The translations under genes and the position numbers were made by a program. DNA of 64,000 nt from Brassica napus (lineage: Eukaryota > Streptophyta > Magnoliopsida > Brassicales > Brassicaceae), in contig NC_063448.1 in assembly GCF_020379485.1 (NCBI RefSeq), positions 12,919,726 to 12,983,725 of the forward strand, read 5' to 3'. Positions 37,590-48,037 of the stretch are shown here, in pieces. Numbering within the stretch: position 1 is the first letter of the stretch; every line of letters begins with the position of its first letter. The notes beneath the pieces were generated by a model. That model ran no database searches. It was not told where the DNA came from and saw only the letters and a program-made list of their open reading frames with translations.

Positions 37590-38196
37590 GACCATGTCCG
37601 ATGGGGTTTTCTCGGTTGGGTTCTTAATATATGTATTATGTATATATATATATATATATGTATGTATATATGTATTATGTATATATATATATGTATGTAT
37701 ATATTATATATGCGTAAATAATTATGGGGTTCATAATTATTGTGGAACCCTATAAATAAGAGTTCTTAAGGGTTCTTAAAACTTTCTTTTAAGAGCATCC
37801 CCATTAGTGAACCTCTTCTTAGGGTTCAAGTTTCTAATTTTTTATTATTAATTTTTTTGTTTGATTTAAAAAAAAAAATCGAATCAATCGTGAGCCGCCA
37901 CGTGTCGTGGGGCCCACAAAAAAGTGATGAACTCGCCGGACGCAGGTTCACTGGGAAGAACTGAGAAGAAGCAGGTTCATCACTGTTCATTATTTTAATT
38001 TTTTTTTTTTTTGGAGTTTGTGTGAACCCTCCATAAGTTCACTAATGGAGATGCTCTAATAATCCTTACCTATGGGATTCCACGAAAATTATGGACCCTG
38101 CAATTAATTATACATATATAATATATACATACATATATATATACATAACACATATATTTAGAACTCCAATAGGAATAACTCCGATTGGAGGTGCTC
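37590..38196. mobile_element. Tourist-like MITE (outer), complete
   Basis: 607 bp including a nested element. Left end GACCATGTCCGATGGGG; right end read inward GAGCACCTCCAATCGGAG. The two ends align imperfectly for about 45 bases, out to AATATATGT. TTA lies on both sides (37587-37589 and 38197-38199), the target duplication of PIF/Harbinger transposition. Without the inner MITE it is about 340 bp and TA-rich. Confidence 0.8.
37793..38056. mobile_element. Tourist-like MITE (inner, nested), copy 2
   Basis: 264 bp with the same inverted termini as 17601-17865 and TAA target duplications at 37790-37792 and 38057-38059. It inserted into the outer MITE before the block was duplicated. Confidence 0.85.
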
Positions 38197-38402
38197 TTAT
38201 ATATTCCAAAGTTTGGGTTAAACTGGGCCTTGGACTTCTCTTTCTAAGCCCAAAAAGATTGTATTTTCATTCACATGATGAAACTAGAAACCATCTCAAG
38301 TCTCAACCATATGATTTCTTGTGTGTATTTATTTATTGGTGATATTAACACACTAAGTTTGAGTTTCATTCTTGGATTACGTTTTCATTACCACTGGCAT
38401 CT

Positions 38403-38652
38403 TATGTCCACTTGCACGGATCCATGTTTTGATCTTTCTATTACATGGGAAGACCACCTGAGGATAGCAGTGGCAATTTCTGGAACTCTTGTATATCTCC
38501 ACTCTGCTTCTATTCCAATTATCCACCGTAATATCAAGACTGCTAATATTACCCTAGAGCTATAAACTGACTTTGGTGTTTCAAGGCTGGTACCGAAGGA
38601 TAAAGAGCTGTTCCAAAAGAGTGATGTTTATAGCTTTGGGGTAGTCCTCATT
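38403..38652 (+). pseudogene. WAK: WAK kinase remnant (probable 3' part of beta-1)
   Basis: A degenerate stretch of the WAK kinase domain: a DLSITWEDHLRIAVAISGTL-like segment, the catalytic loop IIHRNIKTAN (Asp of HRD replaced by Asn), then a stop where LLDENLTAKVA should be, TDFGVSRLVPKDKE, a deletion, and KSDVYSFGVVLI. It ends exactly where a Harbinger terminus begins (TTAGAGCATCCGC at 38651). More diverged than the beta-2 kinase, so the gene has long been dead. Confidence 0.85.
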
Positions 38653-39486
38653 AGAGCATCCGCAACGGAGGTTTATCATGAGTCCTTAGCACAAAATCCT
38701 AGGTTAATATGAATACAATAATATTATAAAACCTAAGTTAGCTAAGGATTGGTCCGTAATTAAGGATTATAAGGATTTGGTCCTTAGAGACATGGCATCG
38801 TGCCATTGGGTCGGTGGAGTAATGTGTTTCGTTTTGGAAAAAATAACTTCTCATTATCGACTCAAGACGAGAAAAAAAATTGGTCTCGGTGAAAAGGCGA
38901 TTTTGCTCTCCTCGGATAATCAAGGTAAATCGAAGCCTTCTCTTGTTGATTTATGGATTTAGATTAGGTTGCATGTTGTTTTCCTCGCAATTTAGGGTTC
39001 GGTTTTGGGTTTTCAATCGATTTGGGTTTCAATCGATTTGGGGATCTTTTCGTTTGTAGTTAGGGTTTCAAAACGATTTTGGTTTCAATCGATTTGGGGA
39101 TCTTTTCGTTTGTTCTTAGGGTTTCAAAACGATGTTGAGGTTATGTGCTCTGACTCTGTGATTATTTTCGAGCAAATGTTGAGCTTATGTGCTCTGACTC
39201 TGTTGAGCTTAGGGTTTCCTATTCTTTTTAATGTTGTGATTATGTGCTCTGACTCTGTGATTATTGTTGTTTAACGGCATGATTGAATCATCTGGGTTTG
39301 TGTTCTTAATGATTATTGCAGTTGGAGTAGAAATCAATATGGGAGTCTTGTGTTCTTAAGATTGTTACTCTGGAGCTATCTTCTTCTCTTAGATTATTAT
39401 TAACGATTGAGATTGTATAGGAGAACAAGTTCTTAACTTTTCATGTCTAATATTTACCTTGTCAATTTCTTTCAGGTTAACGAAAC
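38653..39486 (+). promoter_or_regulatory. Harbinger 5' region with tandem repeats
   Basis: From the left terminus to the GRF start. Between 39005 and 39265 are direct repeats: a unit of about 65 bases with GTTTCAATCGATTTGGGGAT and TAGGGTTTCAAAACGAT twice, and TTATGTGCTCTGACTCTG three times. No coding signal; probably leader or promoter sequence. Confidence 0.55.
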
Positions 39487-40013
39487 ATGGGACAAGATTA
39501 TAGCTACAGCCAGCCTTCTTCATCAGACGAGTATGACATAGGTTTAACATGCCTTCTTCAAGCAGAAGCTGATATGTAGTTATGTACGCGGATGAAGCTG
39601 AGAGTAGCTACAATATTCCAGAGCCGGTTCAGTACCCAACTCAACCTGAGGCTGATGATGGAATCCCGAGGACATGCTACTGTGGTGGTGAGCCTGTTGT
39701 TGCAACATCTTACAGTAGAAAATATCCAGGCAGAAGGTACTTCACGTGTGAGAATGTTGATGATGGAGACTGCCATGTTTGGAAATGGTGGGATGTGGCG
39801 GTTATGGAGGAGATGAGTGACTTTCAGACACAACTTAGGCAGCTTAAGGATCAAGGTAATGAGACTAAGCAGAAGTCGGTTAAGCTAGATAAGACAGTGT
39901 GTGAGTTATCTAAGAAGAAATCAGGGGTTACAAATGGCTTTGAATTGGTTGTTTGTCTAATGGTTTGTGTATTAGTTTTAATAGGTTTGGTGGTCATGTT
40001 TCTGCCTGGTTAG
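39487..40013 (+). pseudogene. GRF zinc-finger protein with C-terminal membrane segment
   Basis: The 143-residue frame from 39582 has a clear GRF zinc finger: CYCGGEPVV (Cys32, Cys34), GRRYFTC (Cys56) and DGDCHVWKWWD (Cys64). A coiled-coil-like Gln/Lys-rich stretch and a hydrophobic C-terminal anchor (about residues 120-140) follow. An upstream ATG at 39487 begins MGQDYSYSQPSSSDEYD, probably the original start; an 8-base insertion near 39575-39582 (TATGTAGTTATGTA) puts it out of frame and adds a TAG. GRF fingers bind nucleic acid. It lies between the Harbinger terminus and the Myb-like ORF, so it probably belongs to the element. Function unknown; translation could still start at 39582. Confidence 0.7.
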
Positions 40014-40373
40014 TTTCTCTCCTTCTGCTTTTGATTGTTGTTTCTGCATTTTTTTAAAAACTTTTGATTGTTTTATCTCATGTGTGTTCAGGAAGAGCTT
40101 CAAAGGCGTAGAACGCGAGTGTCTGACCTCGCGAGTGTCTGTAAGGTACTGTACAAACAACTTCCTAGTCTCTTTTCTTTGAATAATAAAGACATATAGT
40201 AGTTGTATGTATAACTATATTGAACATATAGTAGTTGTATGTAAAACTTCCAATATTAAAAAAACAGAAGTTCAATCTGAAATTCAAAATGTTTAAACTC
40301 GGGAATAACTAAAAATCAAAGTGAAAATGTTATAAATGCTAAAACTCATTTAGTGTAAAACTTTCTAACTGGT

Positions 40374-40660
40374 AAGATTTGATTGGTGTTAAATGCTACT
40401 GAATTGCTTTCTACATTCCTGATTGGTTTTAAATGTTACTTAGTTATAAATCGGTTCCCGAAGGCTCTGTGTTGCTAGTAGAGTACAATAGAGCATTCTA
40501 CACAGACCATTCTACTTAATCAGATTTGATTGGTGTTAAATGCTACTGAATTGCTTTCTACCTTCCTAACTGCTCAGATTTTATTGGCTTTAAATGTTTG
40601 TTAGTTATAAATCGCTTACTTAAGGCTCTGTGTTACTAGTAGAGTGACACAGAGCATTCT
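40374..40660 (+). repeat. Tandem duplication upstream of the Myb-like ORF
   Basis: Two direct copies of about 140 bp (near 40374-40509 and 40520-40657). Both have GATTTGATTGGTGTTAAATG, a TAGTTATAAATCG word, AAGGCTCTGTGTT and CTAGTAGAGT followed by AGAGCATTCT. The second ends 7 bases before the ORF start, so it includes the probable core promoter and leader. Confidence 0.8.
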
Positions 40661-40666
40661 CTAACC

Positions 40667-41455
40667 ATGGATAGCAACACTGGTTTTGTTAACCTACTGT
40701 ATAGTCAATCTCCATATGACCTTGATTCACCCGAACCTGCTTCGTTCAGTAGCCAATGTCATAATGAGTCTGGTGTCAAGGAGAGGAGGAAATGGTCTCC
40801 CAAAGAGGATAAAATCCTTATTGGTGTTTGGCTTAACACCAGTAAAGACCCTGTGGTCAGCAATGAGCAGAAAGCTAGTACTTTCTGGAAGAGGATTCAA
40901 GACTACTACAACGCAAGCCCTCACCTGGTTGGGACAACACCTAGAGAGCTTGGTCAGTGCAAGCAGAGGTGGGCTAGGATTAACGAGCAAGTCTGCAAGT
41001 TTGTTAGATGCTTTGATGCGGCTCTGAGGGAGCAGAGAAGTGGTCAAAATGATGATGATGTGATGAAAGCTGCCCTAGAAATCTTCTACAATGACTACTC
41101 CATCAAGTTCAACCTGGAACATGCCTGGAGGGAGCTGAGGCATGACAAGAAATGGTGCTTCACCTTTCTGGCTAAGGACAGTGTGAAAGAAAAGCGCAAA
41201 CAAGTGTTGGAGGTTGATGGAGAAGAGGAAGTGGGAGAACCAGAGGGTAGACCTGTTGGGGTTAAGGCTGCTAAAGCTGCTACCAAGAGGAAGAAGAGTG
41301 GTAAAGAAGAGGACTTGTCAAAGTTACAGGGCCTGTTCGAAATCAAACAGAAAATCTCTAAGCAGAAACTGCTTGATCGTTTACTTGCCAAAAAAGAGAC
41401 ACTCTCTGAGATGGAAACATCTCTTAAACTCAAACTTATGTCTGAGATGTCATGA
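40667..41455 (+). CDS. Harbinger ORF1: Myb/SANT-like DNA-binding protein
   Basis: Intact 262-codon frame. N-terminal trihelix/SANT-like domain (about residues 36-110) with RKWSPKEDKILIGVWLNTS, FWKRIQDYYN and LGQCKQRWARIN; C-terminal part resembles the NAM-associated domain (AWRELRHDKKW, then a basic KRKKSGKEE and a coiled-coil of Lys/Leu/Glu). Such proteins are the second product of PIF/Harbinger elements, which in characterised systems binds the transposase and helps it reach the nucleus and the termini. Related host genes are often misnamed glutathione S-transferase T3-like. It is the only undamaged ORF of this element, so it may have been kept or simply escaped mutation. Confidence 0.85.
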   Translation: MDSNTGFVNLLYSQSPYDLDSPEPASFSSQCHNESGVKERRKWSPKEDKILIGVWLNTSKDPVVSNEQKASTFWKRIQDYYNASPHLVGTTPRELGQCKQRWARINEQVCKFVRCFDAALREQRSGQNDDDVMKAALEIFYNDYSIKFNLEHAWRELRHDKKWCFTFLAKDSVKEKRKQVLEVDGEEEVGEPEGRPVGVKAAKAATKRKKSGKEEDLSKLQGLFEIKQKISKQKLLDRLLAKKETLSEMETSLKLKLMSEMS

Positions 41456-42269
41456 TGTTATATGTTCAGTTTAAGGTATTAATGTTGTTTTGAGTGGTTA
41501 TTACTATTATATGTTGCTAACTCTTGTCTTATTTGTTGTTGCAGGTTGAGTAGAAGGACATGTAAACCAATTCACGGGTGCATTTGGAGTTGTGAAAGTG
41601 TTTTGTTGTTTAGCACATGTGAACCAAGTCAAGGGTCTTCTGTTTCACTTTAGCTTCTATAAGTTTCTCTCAAGCCTGTGTTTAGCTAGCTATCTCCTTT
41701 GCTTTGTTTCCTCTTCATCAGAACTTGTAATCTTTTGCTACTATTTCTTGTGTTTTCTCGACTTGTATTAATATTTGTCGCTACAAGTTCTTGTAATCTT
41801 TTGCTACTACTCCAACAAGTTGCTTCTCTTTAACTCCAAATATCACAAGAAGGTTAGCTCTTTGCGTTCCAGATTCAAATCTCCTTTGATACAAAATGTT
41901 ATTCTTAAACTGAATTTCCAAAGACCGATTCCATATAGTAGAAAAATATGAAACAAATGAAGAGGAATTGGTAAAGCTTTTCTCTCGTCTCAAATTCTCA
42001 ATATTTATTATTGATACATGTATATGTGTTATGTAAGTATAACTTTCACAAAACACGTGAAAAGCAACGAACATCATGATATATAAAAACATTAAAGTCT
42101 AACTAATTTGACAATTTAGATTAGGTTGAATAGAATCTGTTAGAAAAAAGAAAATATTTGTTGCTTGATAGTATCTTTTAGTCAACAAGAAAATATTTGC
42201 TAGAAACAAGAAAATATTTGCTAAACTGTTTGGCTTGATATTTTTTTGTTTCAAGGAGGGATTAGCAAA
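41456..42269 (+). other. Spacer between Harbinger ORF1 and transposase
   Basis: Probable 3' UTR of the Myb-like gene (an intron-like GGTATTAATG ... GCAG at about 41475-41546) and AT-rich spacer. The direct word GAAAATATTTG(T/C) recurs near 42150-42220. No gene recognised. Confidence 0.45.
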
Positions 42270-43245
42270 ATGTCATCATCTTCATCCGATGAACACGAAG
42301 AAAGATTGAACGAAGCTTTCGACGATATCTTCGAAGATACATACAACAACATAGTGGAGGCCCAAACCAATAAGCAAAGGAAACATGCTTATATAGAACG
42401 AAACCGTGAAGCAGAACACAACCGTTTATGGAATGACTATTTCAGCAAAGATCCGACATTTCCGGCACATTTATTCAGACGCCGTTTCCGCATGAATAAG
42501 GAATTATTCATGCATATTGTCCATCGCCTCTCAGAAGACGTTCCATTCTTTCGACAAAGAAGAGATGCAACCGGGAGGTTTGGTCTTTCTCCACTACAAA
42601 AATGTACGTCAGCAATTCGTCTGCTTGTTTATGGTTATGCGGCTGACACGGTTGACGAATATCTCCGACTTGGTGACAGCACGGTAATTTCGTGTTTACA
42701 TAATTTCACTGAAAGAATAATACAGTTATTTGGAGATGCTACGAAGACCCACACAAGAGGATCTTCAACGACTACTCGATATTGGAGAGATGCGCGGGTT
42801 TCCTGGGATGGTAGGAAGCATTGACTGTATGCATTGGGAGTGGAGAAATTGTCCAACCGCTTGGAAAGGACAGTACACCCGTGGATCAGTAAAACCGTCA
42901 ATTGTCTTAGGGGTTGTAGCTTCACAAGATCTTTGGATATGACACGTTTTTTTGGGTCCTCCAGGTACCTTAAACGATATTAATGTCCTCGATCGGTCTC
43001 CTGTTTTTGATGACATTTTATAAGGTCGAGATCCCAGGGTAGAGTACGTGGTCAACAGACACATGTATAATTTGGGGTACTACCTCACAGACGGTATATA
43101 TCCAAAATGGTCAACATTTATCCAATCTATCTCACTTCTTCAAGGTCCTAAAGCAGAGTTATTTGCTAAAATTCAAAAAGCAACCCGAAAATATGTGGAG
43201 CGGGCTTTTGGAGTATTGCAAGCTCGATTTGCGATTGTGAAAAAC
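42270..43245 (+). pseudogene. PIF/Harbinger DDE transposase, decayed
   Basis: Starts ATG at 42270 (MSSSSSDEHEERLNEAFDD). N-terminal helix-turn-helix-like region with FRRRFRMNKELFMHIVHRL and CTSAIRLLVYGYAADTVDEY; a small deletion near 42735 shifts the frame; then the DDE_Tnp_4 core with GMVGSIDCMHWEWRNCP (first Asp), a TGA at 42940-42942, GPPGTLNDINVLDRSP (second Asp), a TAA at 43021-43023, YYLTDGIYPKW and KYVERAFGVLQARF (catalytic Glu). Cut by LINE sequence near 43245. All three acidic residues are recognisable, but the frame is broken at least three times. Confidence 0.87.
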
Positions 43246-43249
43246 CCGG

Positions 43250-43945
43250 CTCCTGAAATCGGGAACAAACTACAGGCTGCTACCTCCAACAGGTCTAGTC
43301 TCACCACTTTGGCCTTGGGTTGTGTGGAGTTTTTGGAAAGCAGGAAACAAGCTGATTTTTGAAAACAGAGTCTTCTCGGCCCCAGAAATAGCTCTTAAAA
43401 GTATCTTGGATGCCAAGGAATGGGAAGCTGTGCAACAAACATTATCTTCACCATCTCACATACAGTCTGGATTCATTCAGCCCCTTCGAAGATCACCCTC
43501 TCCTCCTCCTACCTTTCCTCCTGGCGTACTGGTTTGCAAAGTCGATGCAGCATGGGATGCCACCTCTAGAGGTTGTGGCATAGGCGGTGTGTGTTCAGGT
43601 GACGGCACTCGAAATATTCCCAACCTTGCAGAGTTTCATACTCATGTTTCATCAGCACTTTTGGCAGAAGCCTTAGCTGTCCGTCTCGCAGTGGTCACTG
43701 CAGTTTACTCAAACGTCCGATCCCTAGCGGTTCTCTCCGACTCCCTATCTTTGATCAACCTGTTGAACAAGAGAGAGTCCCAACCTGAACTGTTCGGGAT
43801 CATGTTTGATATCTATCATTTTATTCCTCTCTTTGATTCAGTATCCTTAGCGAAATTAGTTCTCGCATCGTCTGTAACAAGCTCCACTGTTGGAGTGTAA
43901 ACTATCCTTTATATTAAAGCAATTAGTTTGATAAAAAAAAAAAGC
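43250..43945 (+). mobile_element. 5'-truncated LINE with RNase H-like domain
   Basis: Only the 3' end of a LINE ORF2, ending in a run of A (43934-43945). Encodes a zf-RVT tail (SPLWPWVVWSFWKAGNKLIFENRVFS) and an RNase H-like domain (VCKVDAAWDAT, LLAEALAVRLAV, LSDSLSLINLL). A frame shift near 43292 and another near the C-terminus break it. It belongs to a different L1 group from the three LINE copies above, which lack this RNase H tail. Severe 5' truncation is typical of aborted target-primed reverse transcription. Confidence 0.82.
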
Positions 43946-44733
43946 TTTTGCAGATATGCATTCACCGTTAGTCAACTTTTGTGTATGGAGTTGTGTGTTT
44001 TTTTGTTATAAGAACAGAGCATGATATGATCAGGAGCCTTAGGCCATCTATCAGTGGTACAATCGGTTGCAAGGTTTCTCAGCATATGTTATAGGATTTA
44101 AAAATAAAAAACCAATAAGAAAACTAACATATCATTCAAGAGTTTCTCAAAAATAACATGTTTAGGTACAAGCTCTTTTTTTTCTTAATTTTTCATATTC
44201 TTATATCTATTTTATTTACAAGAAACTCTTGTAGATATCCTCCTCTGGACCACCACTGCAGCCGCCAGTCCTACATCTTCACTTTTTTTTTTAAGGTCGA
44301 ATCCTACATCTTCACTTATAATGATACTTTGCTTGGTAATATCAAGGAAAGAAAAGAAGACTGATAACTGAGGGTTGACGAAGAAGACTTGTACTAGTTG
44401 ACCAATGTCTAATGGTTTTTCTCTTCAATAATCATATAATTAATCAAATATGGCCTGAATTTATTTTCCATTTCTTCAGATTTTGAAGATTCCTCGGACC
44501 TACCAATCGTTGTAATCTATGTATACAACAACCACAACTAAAAAAGGAGTCACTATGACACTATCAAACGTAGCCGTTGGGTTACCTTGAACTTTCCTTG
44601 CGTTACCACTGAAATGGTCCTGTCTGTATAGCTGGATTAGAAAGCGTCTGCGAGTAAAGACAGAAACATCTCCTATAAGAAATCAAACACCTCAAGGAAA
44701 TGAGAAAACATTCAAAAGTAAGAACAAAGTAAG

Positions 44734-44764
<31 letters not shown>

Positions 44765-44768
44765 AAAG
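43946..44768 (+). promoter_or_regulatory. Upstream region of WAK alpha-2
   Basis: 43946-44340 is AT-rich with nothing recognised. From about 44340 the sequence matches 11577 onwards and 31771 onwards, so the alpha-2 promoter is the parent type of the broken exon-1 fragments. TATAAGAA at 44674-44681 lies 95 bases before the ATG, followed by CTCAAGG and a GA dinucleotide run at about 44742-44763 immediately before the start. GA runs in leaders can bind BPC/GAGA-type factors; that is only inference here. Confidence 0.65.
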
Positions 44769-47221
44769 ATGAGCAAGGTGCTTGGCCTGTTCTTGGTAGC
44801 CATTTTCTCTATTGCTTATACACAGCTGGTTAATGGTCACTCTTTGCGAGGTTGCCAAACTAGATGTGGCAACGTCTCAATCGAGTACCCTTTTGGCATT
44901 TCTACTGGTTGTTACTATGCCGTACATGATAGCTTCAACCTCACCTGTAATGAAACAACAAACGAGCTATTCTTTGGCAACATGCAAGTGGTCAACTATT
45001 CTCACAGTGGCGAGCTACGCATCCTCATGTCTAGATCGTTCACTTGCTACAACAGAACAAGAGTGGCTGAGACAATTTCCTACAACACAAATCTGAGGAG
45101 CTTTACTTTTTCCAACAAGAACAGGTTCACTGCCGTGGGTTGTAACACTTTCGCCTTCATGACCACGATTTTTGAAGACCGGAACTACTCGACTGGATGC
45201 TTGTCCACATGCGATTCCATCCCAAAGGAAAACGGGGTGTGTTCTGGTGAAGGCTGCTGTCACACCTCCGTACCTAAGAGGAGCAAACGTTTCATAATCA
45301 GATCAAGCAGCTTTGACAGAGATGCGTCTGTTAATAACTTCAATCCTTGCTCCTACGCCTTTCTTGTCGAAGAAGGTATGTTTAGCTTCTCTCCTTCCCA
45401 AGATCTTCAGAATCTGCGGAATTTTACCAAGTTCCCTGTAGTGCTGGATTGGTCTATCGGAAACCAGACATGCAAGCAAGTCGGAAACACAAGCATATGC
45501 GGTCAGAATAGCGTATGTTTGGACTCCACTACTAGAGACGGGTATAACTGCAAATGTAAAGCCGGTTACGATGGGAATCCATACCTTCAAGAAGGCTGCC
45601 AAGGTACTATGTTTTAACTTCTTTCTTCTTTTGAGTATTGATCATTGTTTTCCTCGCCCATTTCTTGTTGGGTCCATGAGAGAATGATTCTGTTTTAATA
45701 AGAAGAGAGATTGTTTTCCTCACACATTTCTTGTTTCATTCTTTTTCCTTGGGACAGACATAAATGAGTGTACTACTAGTAGTGCTATCCATAAACATAA
45801 CTGTTCAGGTTCCAGCACGTGTGAAAACATGATGGGCCACTTCCTTTGTAGTTGCTCATCTGGTTTTGAATTGAATGCCACCACCAATGGCTGTATGCGT
45901 AAACACAAGCCTGTAAACACCGGATGGATTCCAATTCTTCTTGGTAAGTCTCCCTCAATTGTTCTTAATTTTTTTTCGCTTTTTTGAATTAAGACGACTC
46001 TCTAATCATTTATGGGTGATGTGATCAGGAACAACCGTCGGCTTCTTGGCCATCCTGCTTGTCGTTATCTGTGTACAACAGAAAATGAAGCACATGAAAA
46101 GCATTGAGCTCCGGAAACAATTCTTTGAGCAAAACGGTGGCGGCATGTTGAGGCTGCGACTCTCAGGAGCAGGGCCATCAAACGTTGATGTCAAAATCTT
46201 TACTGAGGAAGGAATGAAGGAAGCAACTAATGGTTATGACGAAAGTAGAATCCTGGGCCAGGGAGGCCAGGGAACGGTCTACAAGGGGATATTGCCAGAC
46301 AAATCCGTAGTTGCCATTAAGAAATCTAGGCTTGGAGACAGTAGCCAAGTAGAGCAGTTCATCAATGAAGTTCTTGTGCTTTCACAGATCAACCATAGGA
46401 ACGTGGTCAGGCTCTTGGGCTGCTGTCTAGAGACTGAAGTTCCCTTGCTGGTCTACGAGTTCATAAACAGTGGCACCCTTTACGACCGCTTGCACGGTTC
46501 CATGTCTGATTCTTCTATGACATGGGAACACCGCCTGAGGATAGCCGTAGAAATTGCTGGAACTCTAGCATATCTTCACTCCTCTGCTTCTATTCCAATC
46601 ATCCACCGAGATGTCAAGACTGCTAATATACTCTTGGATGAAAACTTAACTGCAAAGGTAGCTGACTTTGGTGCTTCAAGGCTGATACCGATGGATAAAG
46701 AGCATCTCACAACTATGGTTCAAGGAACTCTAGGTTACTTAGACCCAGAATACTACAACACAGGGTTGCTAAACGAGAAGAGTGATGTCTATAGCTTTGG
46801 GGTAGTCCTGATGGAACTTCTCTCAGGACAAAAGGCATTGTGCTTCGAAAAACCACAGCAGTCAAAACATCTTGTGAATTATTTTGCTTCAGCCATGAAA
46901 GAAAATAGGCTGCATGAGGTCATTGATGAGCAAGTGATGAAAGAGAATAACCAGAGGGAGATACATGAAGCTGCAAGAATTGCTGTTGAGTGTACAAGAC
47001 TGATGGGGGAGGAGAGGCCAAGGATGAAAGAAGTAGCTGCACAGCTTGAGGCCTTGAGAGTCGGAAAAACCAAACATGAGGGGTCGGATCAGTATCCTGA
47101 GCCAGAGGTGAATGAGCACTTGGTCGGTGTTGAAATCTTATCAGCACAAGGGGATACGAGTACCACTGGCTATGACAGCATCAAGAATGTGACAATGTTA
47201 AACATAGAAGCTGGGCGCTGA
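44769..47221 (+). CDS. WAK: Wall-associated receptor kinase (WAK alpha-2), intact
   Basis: Exons 44769-45603, 45758-45943 and 46029-47221 have exactly the lengths of alpha-1 (835, 186, 1193) and also give 737 residues. Signal peptide ([20 protein letters not shown]), GUB_WAK region, Cys-rich stretch, EGF-Ca module in exon 2 (DINECTTSSAIHKHNC), TM near 338-357, and kinase with GQGGQGTVYKG, VAIKK, IIHRDVKTAN, VADFGAS and YLDPEYYNTG, all intact. Compared with alpha-1 the kinase is nearly identical. The extracellular half (for example RSSSFDRDASVNNF against RSRRFDGETSVSEF) and the stem before the membrane (HKPVNTGWIP against HKPEYYGWTQ) differ more, which could mean different ligand preference. 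Followed by beta-2 on the same strand. Confidence 0.95.
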
Positions 47222-47982
47222 TATATTTTTATCAGTCCAGCTCTCACAAAATCACTTGTATCTCTTTTGTTTGTGAAAAATAAATAAAGTCATTCTATTT
47301 TAATGCTTCCTCTTATGTCCTCCAAAACATTTTCTAAAAATAGAGTATAAAACATGAAGTTCAAGAACATGTATGCTTCGAGAGATTCTTGCAGATAATC
47401 AATAACCATGTTGATAATTCATCTTCTTTTCCGTAGTTGATACAATTCCCTCAATAAGAGCTATTGAACCTCTATGTGTGGTCTGCAGCGTCTGCCGAAG
47501 TCATCAAAATAATAGTCTATTGTCAAGTTTTATTACGATTAGAGTGCAATTTTCATATTTGAAAAATAATATGGTCACGTTAGAAAATTCCTAGTAACTA
47601 TATCAACCAGCTTAACCTTTGAATAGTAAGAAAATAAAGTAAGTGTTAACAAAACCAAATTGGTTTCCTCATAGCGAGGAAACTAACAAGATATCAAAGA
47701 AAAGATGAAAGGATCGGTACCTGAAGTTGTCACTATTAAACCTAATAAAAGGGACACGTAGGGATCTTTATATGGGGGAGAAGAAGCACATTATAATGTT
47801 CTCCTTTACGTGTTACATTATCATTGGCATGGTCTTGTTGAATTTTATGCTTGCAATTTCTGGGAAAATGAGTGAAGATATCATTTCATGTACATGGGTT
47901 TCTTATAAGAACAGGACTCAAGTAGATGAGAGAAACTAAACTCAAAAGAGGAACACATATAGAGAGAAAATAGAGGTAAAAT
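47222..47982 (+). other. Spacer between WAK alpha-2 and beta-2
   Basis: 3' UTR of alpha-2 and promoter of beta-2, homologous to 29026-29746. It has about 50 extra bases near 47440-47490. TATAAGAA of beta-2 is at 47904-47911, 79 bases before the ATG. No other gene seen. Confidence 0.8.
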
Positions 47983-48032
47983 ATGAAGGTGCATGGTGTG
48001 TTCTTGGTGGCTGTTTACTTCTACCTTACGTA

Positions 48033-48037
48033 TACAC
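48033..48037 (+). repeat. Copia-2 target site duplication, left
   Basis: TACAC immediately before the 5' LTR, repeated exactly at 52906-52910 after the 3' LTR. Five bases is the standard Copia integrase footprint. Confidence 0.92.

Larger units (their letters stand above)
30720..38136. repeat. Composite duplicated block, copy 2
   Basis: Second copy of 10518-17945. Its left edge interrupts exon 2 of WAK beta-1. At the right it continues past the point where copy 1 is replaced by CACTA DNA and includes the complete right end of the outer MITE (to 38196). The true right border of the duplication is therefore unknown. Differences from copy 1 include a new stop in the LINE ORF2 (TGG to TAG at 33777-33779). 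Confidence 0.9.
38653..43249 (+). mobile_element. PIF/Harbinger-type DNA transposon, decayed
   Basis: Left end TTA then GAGCATCCGCAACGGAGG, matching the GAGCATC ends of this superfamily. Carries three plus-strand ORFs: a GRF zinc-finger protein (39487-40013), a Myb/SANT-like protein (40667-41455) and a DDE transposase (42270-43245). The right terminus was not found; a 5'-truncated LINE interrupts the transposase end. The host kinase sequence at its left is not recovered on the right. Confidence 0.75.

Noticed and set aside
40667..41455. Glutathione S-transferase T3-like gene
   Set aside because: That name is a common mis-annotation for this Myb/SANT plus NAM-associated layout; no GST fold motifs are present.
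43322..43900. Host RNase H-domain gene
   Set aside because: It has a frameshift, continues LINE zf-RVT sequence upstream and ends in a poly(A) run, so it is a LINE 3' fragment.
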